This document shows, piece by piece, positions 48,969 to 59,690 of a stretch of 64,000 nt of DNA. A program made the position numbers and the translations under genes. The number at the start of each line of letters is the position of its first letter. Position 1 is the first letter of the stretch. The notes under the pieces are model-generated. The model did no database searches, had not been told where the DNA came from, and worked only from the letters and a program-made list of their open reading frames with translations. Source of the DNA: Xiphias gladius (taxonomy: Eukaryota; Chordata; Actinopteri; Istiophoriformes; Xiphiidae); assembly GCF_016859285.1 (NCBI RefSeq), contig NC_053416.1, positions 16,510,501-16,574,500 on the forward strand, read 5' to 3'.

Positions 48969-49234
48969 CAGGCTGCTAAGACGCATCATGAAAAATGCCA
49001 GGTAATAATATGTAGAAATGAAGGCAGCATGATATGGAAAAATTTGCAAAGATGTACCAGCTAACGAGGTTGCCAGTTGAACTTAAATTTAATATGTAAA
49101 CTAATCAAAAAAAATGTGCATTTTGTGTGCTTAATATGCTGTGTTTTACACATGTAGTAGCTTTTCGGCCTGGCATACTGTATAAAATATATCAAAGTAT
49201 TTTTTGGTCACAGCAGGATTTCCTTTTTGAGATC

Positions 49235-49370
49235 TCAACTCTGTGGCTTACCAATTTCCACAGTAACATTCACGTAAAGAGGCAGCCTCTCTACTGACAA
49301 AGTCATATATGAGCAGCTGTTGAGTCCATCCTTTCTCCATACCTGTCGTGTTTGTCCTAGCAACCTCATC
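49235..49370 (-). CDS. b4galt4: b4galt4 coding exon 6
   Basis: 136 nt including TGA; acceptor ttttctcag|GATGA. It encodes MRLLGQTRQVWRKDGLNSCS and the end VNVTVEIGKPQS. The preceding intron is 92 bases. Confidence 0.94.
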
Positions 49371-52300
49371 CTGAGAAAAAAAGTTAATTGGAGAGAGAAA
49401 TTTACAGCACAAATCAGGATGCACACATGTAAGTGATCTAAAATATCTCTACAGTTACTCACCTGTCCTTGTTTATTTCATTGCCACTGTCCCGTTTGTG
49501 AAACACCATGGTATAGCGAGCTACGTCAGCGGGCGGGCGCAAGATCTTCATTTTCTGCAGCTCAACCCTGCTCGAGACAGCCGACCCGCATGTATCAGTG
49601 AATGACTGAAGGAATGTGCGCCACCACCAATCTGCTCCAGATTGGAGCAAACAAACTAATAATTTTAAATACTATTTTCACTTGTGTCTGTCTCACCTGA
49701 TGCGAAGGTCATCGTCTTCTCCCCCCCAACCCCAGTAACTGTTTGAGAATCCATTCGCTTGAAGAAACTGGTCTTTGGTCATAGCTGTGACTCCTCCAAA
49801 GTAGCCTTTGTAACGCAGCCTGAGAGTTGAAGATTATGCAGAAAATTACAGTTCTTTGTTTAAAGATGATATCAGCCCTTACAAGGTATTCTCATGCCTG
49901 AGGAGACTTTCTAATAACGCTGCATTGTTTATTCACAGAGGCAATATAGAGTTTAACGGCTGACTCATAATAAATTTACTTAGTCATACACTCACTTGTA
50001 TCCTGTGGCATTCCGGCCAACCACCAAGTGTTTGGGCTGCTTGTCACAGACATATAAATTGCGATCATTTTCAGGAACCAGGTCCACATCGTGGAAGATG
50101 AAGCACTCCCAACTGTAGTCCTTCAGTGCTTCCAAATACCCAACGTTCAGTAACTTGGCACGGTTAAAGGTTGCATCACCAGCCTTTAAAAATAGAAAAC
50201 ACATCAAAATCACAGTCTGCTATAGTCCTCTATGGACTCTGTACAATTCAAAGCTCAGTGTACACGTTTCTGTTCTTCTCCCTTACCTGATGTTTCACTG
50301 TGCCTAATCTTCTGAAAAAAAAACACAAAGGTTTTTGGGGACCAGAACAGATACACCTCAGAGAAATTATTTAATGTTACTCCTGTAGGCCTGTTATTAC
50401 CATAAACTTGGACTTTTGGAACTGAATAAATTTCATTGTTGAGTTGGCATCAACATATTCAGGCTATTATAGGAAAATACAATGCCTGCCAATTGAATCT
50501 TAAGTAATGATTCTATTTTCTATGATTAACTGCCATAAAAGCCAAATACTGCCACAGAATGAAACCTGATGACCACACAGGAACTAAAACACAACAAAAT
50601 ATTTTACACAATTAAGTTAGAAAAGACATCTTGGTAAATATAGGGTTGTGTGCAAGTGCATATACACTGAATTAAATTTACAAGCTAATAATTTAGAACT
50701 AAGCGTACTTTTTTTGATTTGCTTGTCTTCGTCTTTCCATAGCTTTTTTCAACACATTTATACAACACAGACACACACAAACAATTCATGTAATTCAGTA
50801 TTTGCCTGTTCTGTGGTTTGTCTACAGATATTAATGACTTTCACTTGGAGTACTGAGGACAGTATTTGGTTGCAGATGATTTGCCTTTGGCACCTGAATA
50901 TGTTTTGCTTCACCTTTTTTTTTGCATCACTCAACATGACATGTTGCATCCTTTGCAGTCTACACGCGTTAAAGATTTTATGTCTCCTGTAGGAACACAC
51001 CGATATGGAAACAGATTTGATCAGTTACTTAGAGACAAAATTGCTATAGTCAATTGTTTTTGCTTGCAAGTTTAATGTTTTATTTGCTTGAAATTTTGTC
51101 ACTTTAAAAAATTACTTCAAAGTAACACGACAAAGTTACACATCTATTCTAATTTCTTCACTTAAAAGTTGCTTTTATTCCCTTACTTATGCCCCACGGG
51201 TGCAACTGGATCACTTTTGGTCGTTGTAACATATTTTTTTATTGACAGGACATGATGGGCTGATAATCATAGTTTCAGATTTTTACTTTTTGGTCAAGAA
51301 ACTGGTTCAGAAGAATGTTTAAGTAAATGTGTTAAAGGGGGAAAAAAACAAAAGTAAAATAATTAACGGCAGGTTCTTCAACTACAACTACTTCAACCAA
51401 AACAATTACTAATAATCGCATCGATGATTATGAATTCTTAAAACTTAATATCAGCCCCGATATTATAATTTGATTTCATATGAAAACTGTGTAACATCAA
51501 ACTGTGCTGGATGTGGAGCAATACCTGCTGGATGACATAAATGGCGTAATGTAGTTGCTGCCTCTGCAGAAAGGGGTGCAGGTGGTGCAGGAGGTAGAGG
51601 AGGTGTCTCTCTCGGTTGCGATGCGGGATCAGGATTGCTACGTTCTGCCTCGCTGTACAGTCTGGGGGCTTATACTCGCCTTCAGTCACTCGTTTGTTCT
51701 CACTCTCCACATCCTTCAGTTTCAGAGAGGACTCAAAGGACAGCTTCACAGCTCCCTCTGTAGAAACAGAGTTAACAAATTTAAACAGAAATATTAAGTG
51801 CTAGTGATCATTCTGTTATATGTGATTCATAACACAGTAAGCGGGGCCCTGTTCATACCTGGCATTAACATATGTCTCGGGTGATTTGATCACAAGTGGG
51901 AAGTTCTAAATACAGGTATGAATGCACCTAAGGCACACTGAGGATGCATCTGAGATCCAAACACGCAGACAATATTCAGAGTTGGTCTGGGCTTCATATG
52001 GCCACATTCTTTTAGCAGTGTGTATATGAATGTATCCTGGGCCATATTGTAGGACCGCCTACTCAACTGACATCTTACGTAAGCGAATGCATGTACTCAT
52101 TTGTAGACGAATACAAGTTGTACAAGTCACATGAACTTGCTTTGTACATGACATCTGAAAATTTTGAAAAATATAACATCTTAGGCTATTTGGTTTGTCT
52201 GGAACACACCAAGGAATAAACCATGTCTAAATTGTTTTGATTTCTTCTGGAAGTGCATTGCTGCCTCCTGCCTGTTAAAAATAACAACGCATTTAGTCTT

Positions 52301-53343
52301 GGCAAACAGAACTGATGTATGTGTTTTTTTTTTTGCATATACGGCTGGGAGGTGACATGAAATCACAAGTGATCACTCAAGATGCATGTGATAATGCATT
52401 CTAATGCCAGTTGTGAACTGACGTACTTAGAGCTGTCCACTTGTGATTGGATCACCCAGGACGCATGTTAATGCCAGTTCTGAACACGGCCTGCGTCTCA
52501 AGCAACGTAACACATTTAAATGAGGCTTTGCTGACTAAACAAATTTCTTTTGCTCCCTTCTTTAACCCATTCAGGACAGACAACATGTAATAATTCACAA
52601 GTAATAAGTCATAGCACAATTTTGCAAAACATGTTGTATTTACAAATCTAAATCTTTGGCACAAAAAAACTATACCCAAGATTAAAGGACATATTAAAAA
52701 AAAATAAAAAATAGATTTACCAGTTTTAATGCTATTATATTCCAACCCTTTACATGATGGTACATGATCACCATTTATAATCATAAATAGCACAATCAAC
52801 CATCTCTAACTGTGAGAAACTAACCTCTCAGCTATAGTAACCAATGTTCATGGTGACACCACAGATTAATGATTCACACAAGTTTGAGAACTTTGAGATA
52901 GAAATATAAAACAGAGACAAACAAAAAAAGCAAACCAAACCTATTTAGCCAGCAGGCATCACAAGCAGACAGATTTAATTTACTTCTGAGAATATGAGTA
53001 TTTTTCTTTTAATTAATCCACTTAAATCAAAAATAAAATACAGACAATAACTTTGTCCCTTCTTAAAGCTCCACGTTGGCATATACTTACGTAGCAATGG
53101 TGACTCCTGGGGACATTTGCCTTTTGGTGGTGGAGTATTTAAGTGATCAGGTGCTGAGTTGAGTTTATCCCTTAGTGTATATCCTTTGACAAGAGTTTGT
53201 GTTGTGGCGGAGGAAACCTGAACGGATTTCACTGTTTCGCCTGAAAAAAGTGCAATCCATGCTAGTAGTGAGAGCGAGAGAAAGAGCAGCACAAAATACT
53301 TCCCCCTGCGCAAAGTCTTGCACACAGGCGAACAGAGGCCCAT
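49235..53343 (-). CDS. b4galt4: Beta-1,4-galactosyltransferase 4, six coding exons
   Basis: Exons (minus): 53343-53091, 51757-51525, 50183-49996, 49819-49697, 49567-49463, 49370-49235, all GT-AG and in phase; 345 aa against 344 in human. It is a type II Golgi membrane protein: short basic cytosolic tail, one membrane anchor (about residues 16-34), a stem to about 100, then the GT7 catalytic domain. Visible motifs are VAILIPHRNRERHL, FNRAKLLNVGYLEALK, the metal-binding DVD in FHDVDLVPEND (194-196), WGWGGEDDD (254-262) and YTMVFHKRD. The family transfers galactose from UDP-Gal to GlcNAc ends in beta-1,4 linkage; isoform 4 acts on glycolipids and 6-sulfated GlcNAc. It is assigned to isoform 4 from overall match and its arhgap31 neighbour, as in human 3q13; b4galt3 is the main alternative. 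Confidence 0.92.
49463..49567 (-). CDS. b4galt4: b4galt4 coding exon 5
   Basis: 105 nt; acceptor ctcgagcag|GGTTG, donor GACAG|gtgagt. It encodes VELQKMKILRPP and YTMVFHKRDSGNEINKD. Confidence 0.94.
49697..49819 (-). CDS. b4galt4: b4galt4 coding exon 4 (WGWGGEDDD)
   Basis: 123 nt; acceptor aactctcag|GCTGC, donor ATCAG|gtgaga. It encodes LRYKGYFGGVTAMTKDQF and NSYWGWGGEDDDLRI, the acceptor-binding core. Confidence 0.95.
49996..50183 (-). CDS. b4galt4: b4galt4 coding exon 3 (DVD motif)
   Basis: 188 nt; acceptor atttttaaag|GCTGG, donor TACAA|gtgagt. It encodes FNRAKLLNVGYLEALK, the DVD motif and KHLVVGRNATGY. Confidence 0.95.
51525..51757 (-). CDS. b4galt4: b4galt4 coding exon 2
   Basis: 233 nt; acceptor gtttctacag|AGGGA, donor CAGCAG|gtattg. 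It encodes the start of the catalytic domain, including YKPPDCTARQNVAILIPHRN and HPFLQRQQLHYAIYVIQQ. Confidence 0.95.
51845..52491. mobile_element. Non-autonomous DNA transposon with ~57-bp inverted termini, in b4galt4 intron 1
   Basis: The left end ggccctgttcatacctggca continues ttaacatatgtctcgggtga. The right end read on the other strand begins ggccgtgttcagaactggca and continues ttaacatgcgtcctgggtga. Similarity runs about 57 bases, to tcacaagtgg. A second partial copy of the terminal unit (agttcacaactggcattaga on the minus strand, ending in atcacttgtga) sits just inside the right end, so the right terminus is subterminally duplicated. There is no transposase frame. Target duplications are not clear. 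The insertion is in the b4galt4 intron between coding exons 1 and 2. Confidence 0.82.
53091..53343 (-). CDS. b4galt4: b4galt4 coding exon 1 (membrane anchor)
   Basis: 253 nt; donor GCTAC|gtaagt. It encodes the N-terminal anchor (KYFVLLFLSLSLLAWIALF) and stem. Starting ATG at 53343-53341. A plausible leader acceptor (tttcacattag) lies about 17 bases upstream, suggesting a separate 5' UTR exon. Confidence 0.92.
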
Positions 53344-56300
53344 TGCTGTTTGACTTCGCTAATGTGAAACAGTGAAAGTGGCAACTGTAGATGCTGTAAG
53401 CTACAGTTTAAGACATTTCTTCCAGGTAGGACATTTCAGCAAAAGCCACAGACTCACTGACCAGTCATCCCATGGCGATGAAACATGCTCCTGATCTGGA
53501 CAGTCAGTCAATGAAATGACCAGTCACTTTGAAGTAAAGAAAACTTATCGATGAAAATCCATTGCTGAACCCACAAAAGCCAGTTTAAAGAGATGAGGCC
53601 AAAACGTTTTATTTCTCTGGGATCTGTAAAGTGTTTGGGAGAGAAAACATGTTACTAACGAGAAAGGGAATATTTGCATCATAATCTGATACTACAATCT
53701 CTTCTTGTGCAAAATTACACCCAGACAGGACAGGGTGTAGCTTTAAAGAGATATATCCATAACTTTTCATAGAACAACAAAAAACACTAGATGAGATGTT
53801 ATCCTAGAAAACAAATATACCAGTGAAGTGTATTCATTTCAAGTTCCACATTTTTCTTTTCTTTACTTTTCTTTCCAGAGCCATTTGTTCTCTTACACAC
53901 TACTGGAAGAGTTTCATGAAAGGTAATTTTATACTCAGTAACTGTACACCTATCTTTTTCTGAGCCACCTGACAAAGTTTAGTATCACATTGCCCGGCTG
54001 TTTAGCTTCACCTTTCCCCTGGCTTGTCCGGAATGAAACGGAACCCTTCACATGTGACTGCTGTAATCTCACAGAGAGGTTTAGGTAATCGAGCAGGGTC
54101 GCAACGAACATTTATTTTTGTTACCGATCAATCTGTCGCTTTAATCATCGCTCTGTAAACTGCCTGGAAATAGCGAAAACAGGAAGACAATCACAGTCTC
54201 CTAAAGAAACGATTGATAATCATAGTTATTGGCCATTAACATTAACCGTTGGCTGATTTTCTGTGTATTCATCCGCTAATCGTTTCAGCATTCTCATTGA
54301 TATTTGCATAACAAAGCCAGCACTCAGCTGCGACCATCAACAATACTCTTCCAAAAATAGAAGCTAGGTTAACCTTCTTAATTAATAATCAAAAGACAAA
54401 ACTGCTCCATTACATTTTAAACCGAAGGCAGCTTTGTGAGCCATTAAATAACCATTAATATTGTAACGTCAGCTAAATTTACTTGAGCAACCAACAGCAA
54501 GCAAATACAAAGCATTTATATTTAACTAGTAATGTTAATCGTCAAGTCTTGGCTACTGTCTCTGATGGGAAAACCTATCAAGGAGTAACATTTAAAGCTT
54601 TGACATTTTTTAAGCCATTACCTCCTTCACAACGTGTCCATCACCCTGTCTGTTGATGTTGATTTTGGAGACAGTAACATGCTAACGCTGGCTAGCTCTG
54701 AGCACCACCGTGATATCTGCCGTTGCTCATGAAAAGACTCCAGACAGGACACTACCTTTTTACATCGCTGACAGCTGCTTTTTTCCCCTGCTTTCTGTCC
54801 ATTCTCTAATTTGTTCCGTGAACTGGCTGTAAATGTGCCCAGATGAACTCACAGGGTCAACCTAGCTGTTAGCTGGCTGACGTATGCGGATGTAGCGCTA
54901 TTAAGTTAATGTAAAGTGCTGTAAAAGTTAACGTCTCGTTTAAGCATTCGCGCACTGTGGAGGCAAAACACAGTATGACTTTGTTTCAGTGAAATGGAAG
55001 CGAGTACTGTCCTTTCCTGACAAAGAGGTGTGGTTTGCTTGGCGCATCTTACCATTTTCACAAGCTAACGTTATTCCGGTTATCAACCCAGGACCAAACG
55101 ACAACACACTGTCAAGCCAACATAATTACACACATTTCCACTAAGCTTATTTCATATTAGGGACTTTGGCGATGAAAAGCGGGGTTTAAGAACAGTTTCC
55201 AGAAATAAAAAACCTTTCTTCCTATCAACCTGCGGGTGCCTGTTTATAAGATATCCAGTGGCATATGAAATGACCAGGTGCGTTCCCCATTTCGTCTAGA
55301 CCATTTGACCTGACAGCTCTGATTGGTTACATATTCTTAGTCCTCAAAATAGTCTTTCAAAAGATCGACATTAAATTTGCTCAGCACTCAGCAGATACGT
55401 TAGAGTGTCCGTGTGCCTATTTTATTTTTCTACTGCAACCGTGAGTCACACACACAAAAGCTTTTATTTTGAAGGCAGCATCAACAAATAGGAAGTAACT
55501 GTTGTTCCTTTTGGGTGGCTTGATAAAGCTCAAAGCATGGTGCATGTGTTGTTTAAATACTTCCGGTAGGTGGTTTTCAAAATAATCGTCGTCAATCCTG
55601 CAACATCACCAAAAAAAAAAACACATCCCCAAACAAAAACAAAAACAAAATCCATCAGTACAATACATGTAATCGCTACTGTCCACTTTATATTAAAAAT
55701 GTTTTGCAACACTCATCGTTGGCTCCATGCCGGTGAAAACCATTTAATCACACGTTGATTGCTAAACAGGGCAACAAAATACTGCATAGCTATGAGATTT
55801 TAACAAAGCTATTGACAGCACTAATGAGGACACGTATGTGTGATTTCAGTAGTATGTATATTATATGGATTGATTACAGATGCTATGTGTAACTAGAATA
55901 TTACTTTGGATCCTATGATTCCAAGGTCCTGATGCAGATCCCTAGAGTTTGTCGTTGAAAACAGCTGTATAAAATATAGGTACCGTGCAACCTTTAATAG
56001 TTTTTCATCGATTTCGTCTCTATCTAGCTTTAATGTCTTCAACATTTTTACAGAAAAAAAATATGAAAGCAGTGCGTTATTGAAAATAATGTTGATTGTT
56101 CAGATAAAAGGGTGTAGGGGTTAGAGGTATTTAAAATTGAGTTGTTGAAAAAAGTGTGAAACATTTGTGTGCGCACTTCTGTTGGTGTGCTCATGGTTCT
56201 TCATCTGAATATTTGTAGGACACTGTCAGATTCCTTGTTGGGAATGGACTTCACCTCCTCTTTTCTCTCTTAATGAGAACTAGGGCTGTGACAGACATTC

Positions 56301-58300
56301 CCATCGCGCAAAGCTTCCTGGTCATTTCGTCCAAAATCTTGTCTCACTGCACCCTACAGATCAGACATAAACAACATGCTGGTCTCTCTGCTGGGCTCCA
56401 CTGGCTCTGAGGATAAAGGTCTCCCTCCTGCTAACGCAGGAGGTAGTTGTCCAGCTGCTCCAGCCTGCTTCAGGTCAGCCATGATCCTGAATGTCGCAGT
56501 ATGTCATCTTCTTCTTAAGCAGTGTGGGAGGTGCCGCAGGCCTCAAATGCCTTTTTACCTACTTTTTTTCTTTTTTGACAGTTTCCCTCATCAACTGAGA
56601 TGTTCCCTTTTGGAAAAGATGTGGTGGATTTTGCCACAAATTTTTGCTGTGTAAAATTTCCTTGGGTGCAATTCCTAGGGTGGCATTCTTGAGCTAGAAA
56701 TGTCCAAGCTTTGACTTGCCTTTAGTCAAATTCAAACACTTAACCTATCTTTTCAGAGCATGGTCAAACAATATTGATGGGTGTTTCTCTTCTTTACTGT
56801 CATAACTTGAGCCTTCACTTGATAATTATCTATAAAGTAGAAACATACACAGCAAAATTAATATTAGTAACAATAATAGTAACAGTAAAAAAAAAGTTAA
56901 AAAGTTATCTTTTATATTTTCCTTTGTTCAATAACCTTGGACATTTCATTAAAATATTTTGATTGTACAAAATCGCTTCAATTTCATTTATTTCTGAAGA
57001 TATTCTAAATTCTGTACTTAAAATTCAGGGGTGCCAATAATTTCAACCATGATTGTACATTATTTTATTGTTCTATCATTAATTCATAGGCCAAGAGTCT
57101 TTTCTACTCAGGAAGTAGTTATAGCTTAGTGACTTCATAGTTGACAATCAGTGAGTGGGTTAGAATAAACAGTACCTTCCCCAAGCTACTCCTCCCACCT
57201 GCCTCTATACCTCCTCCAAACTGTGAGGACATGAATGGGTGGTGTAGGCCTATAGTGAGAATGACATTAACATGTGAGATAGCCCTGCGCTATTTGCAGT
57301 TGTCAGAGACTTGTGAAAGGCAAGCAGAGAAAGGTCTGTGAAAGCTCGGCATCAAAATACCCTGTACACCTCCATCAGCATGTTTATTGTTTTCTTTTTT
57401 CTTTTTTTAAAAATCAGGGTTTTTCTTTTATTAAGATCTATATTTCTGAGAGAATTTGAGTTATTTTTACTTTCATATGGGTTTATGTTTATCATATTTA
57501 ATACAAAATCCACAATTATGCTTTTTATGGTTGTATTACAGCAAGTCCCCTCCAATCAGAAAACTATGGAATATAGTTCTATAGAATCTCTCACAATACA
57601 ACCAGTGAATCTTCAAGGACAAGAAAGCCATGCTGTCCTTCACCGTTTCTCATGAGTCCCTTATTTAATATTACAAAAGAGGGAATATCTTAATGGGGGA
57701 GGGAACAATCTGGATTTCATGGTTTGGCATTTTTCTGTGAGACAGTGATTAAAGCGGTGACGTTTCTTTTATTAAGCCAAACAAATATATCTCATTTTTA
57801 CTGTCTACGTGTAGTTTACATTTCATCTAATCATTTAAGTCTGCAGTTTCAAACTTTGCTTTAAATGAATGCGAGTGCTGCCCACAAACACCCCAAGTAA
57901 GGTGGCGTGGATTTCACAATGTTATGCTGAGGGACTATACTTCCATGTCTTTTGTTGTCTTGTGATTGACTACAGTAGAACGTAATCCCTAAGCATGGAA
58001 CATTTTGTCAACATCCAGTTATTGTGTATTTACAGTATGACTCATGCATCCTCTCATCCAATTGAAGAGCCTGTGTTGTTCGCTGGTTAAATATTGTTCC
58101 ATGTTGCCAGCCAGGTCTTTGTACTGAACATGGTGTTACCTCGACAGTGAATTTGTCTATGAACCTGAGTTTCCTGTCCTAAAGAAGCTCTGATTTTTGT
58201 TTCTGTAAATGCTCTTCCTTTAACCCTGCCCTATAATAGATAGATAGATAGGTGTCCAAACGGGAAAAAACAACATCTTAAAGATCTAGTGTAATGTTTT
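53344..58300. other. b4galt4 5' flank and casr-b4galt4 intergenic interval
   Basis: About 5 kb with no recognised coding exon. The b4galt4 promoter and any leader exon must lie upstream of 53343 on the minus strand, perhaps in the more CpG-containing stretch at about 54600-55300, but no core element is decisive. Further along are a short minus frame at 56354-56482, a possible transposon end near 56990-57055, and a short GATA run at about 58233-58248. Confidence 0.45.
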
Positions 58301-58316
58301 TAATTGTACAAAATGT

Positions 58317-58322
58317 TTTATT
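58317..58322 (-). terminator. casr: casr poly(A) signal
   Basis: AATAAA on the minus strand about 235 bases after the casr stop codon, within taataataataaaac. Confidence 0.5.
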
Positions 58323-58554
58323 ATTATTACCATACTTAGTTTATATCATTGAGTCACAGGATTCAGGTATAGTACAGTATATTAATTTGAGTGATGTTGT
58401 TTTCCTCAAGTGAAACAGCATCTTGCTGACAAAATGTCAAGAAAATGGGAATATGAAAAGGTCTACATGTAAATACATTTCAAAATAAAGTCCAAAATGC
58501 ACCCTATTAATGGGACTTATGAAGCTGAAATTGGACACATCCATACCAATGCCA

Positions 58555-59690
58555 TCACATCAGAGAACTCCTCCTTGACTCCTCAAAGCTCAAGGACAGA
58601 GTAACTGTTCCACTGCCAAAGCTCACTCTTGGCTTATGCCTTCCTGAAGTCGGGTCACAGTCATTGCCGTTGGTCTTAAGGCTGATGGATGAGGATGGAG
58701 TAGAGGCAGAAGATCCACCAATGCTGCTGGACTTTTTTCTTGAAGCTGTGTTATGTTTTAGTGTAGCTTTGGCAGCCACTTTGAAAGCATGGGCTGCGGT
58801 GCTGCATCTGACCTCCTCAATGGTGTTCCTCGATGGTTTGAAGAGGATGATGTAGACTTTGTTGAAGAAGATACAGGCCAGCATCCCAAAACTGGACGCC
58901 AGTATAGCAATGACCTCCACAGCTGAAACAAACTTGCCATAAGTACTAAAGTAGGCAGGGATAAAAGAGATCCAAACAATAAAGAATATAAGCATACTAA
59001 AAGTGATGTACTTAGCTTCTGTAAAGTTTTCTGGAAGTTTCCGGGATTTAAATGCAAAGAAGAAACATATAGCTGCCAGGAGGCATGTATAGCCAATAAG
59101 AAACCCAAGAGCCATCACAGAGCCCTCGTTGCAGGTGATAAAAATGATCTCATCAATGTCATGATTCCTGTAACTGGAGGGAGGGGCGTTGTAAAGCCAG
59201 ACTACACATATCATGACTTGGACAAATGTGCACAGAAAGACCAACAGAAACTGTAGGTTTAATCCCCACCATTTACGATGGAGACTTGTAGGGATCTTGG
59301 CTTCAAATACCAAAAGTACTCTGTTAGTTTTCACGAGGATGCAGGAGATACAGAGAACAAAACTGATCCCAAAGGCAGGCTGGCGTAAACGGCACGTCCA
59401 GTCCTGTGGCTCTCCAATGAAGATGAGAGAGCTGGAGAAGCAACAGATAAGTGAGAACAGGAGGACGTAGGACAGTTCTCGATTTGTGGCCTTCACTACT
59501 GGGGTGTTGCGAAATCTCACAAAGACTGCCATCACAAAGGCTGTCAAGAGAACACCTAACACTGCACATATGGCCAAAGCTATGCCAAACGGTTCTGTCC
59601 AGGAGAGAAACTCAATTTCCTTCAGGAAGCAGAATGTGTGGTTCCCATTGGACCAGGAGTTATTTGGACACTTGGTGCAAACGCTGGCAT
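58555..59690 (-). CDS. casr: casr coding exon 6 (7TM domain and tail)
   Basis: 1136 nt including the stop; acceptor tttatacag|ATGCC. It encodes [13 protein letters not shown], all seven helices in one exon as usual for this gene, and the short C-tail. Confidence 0.97.
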
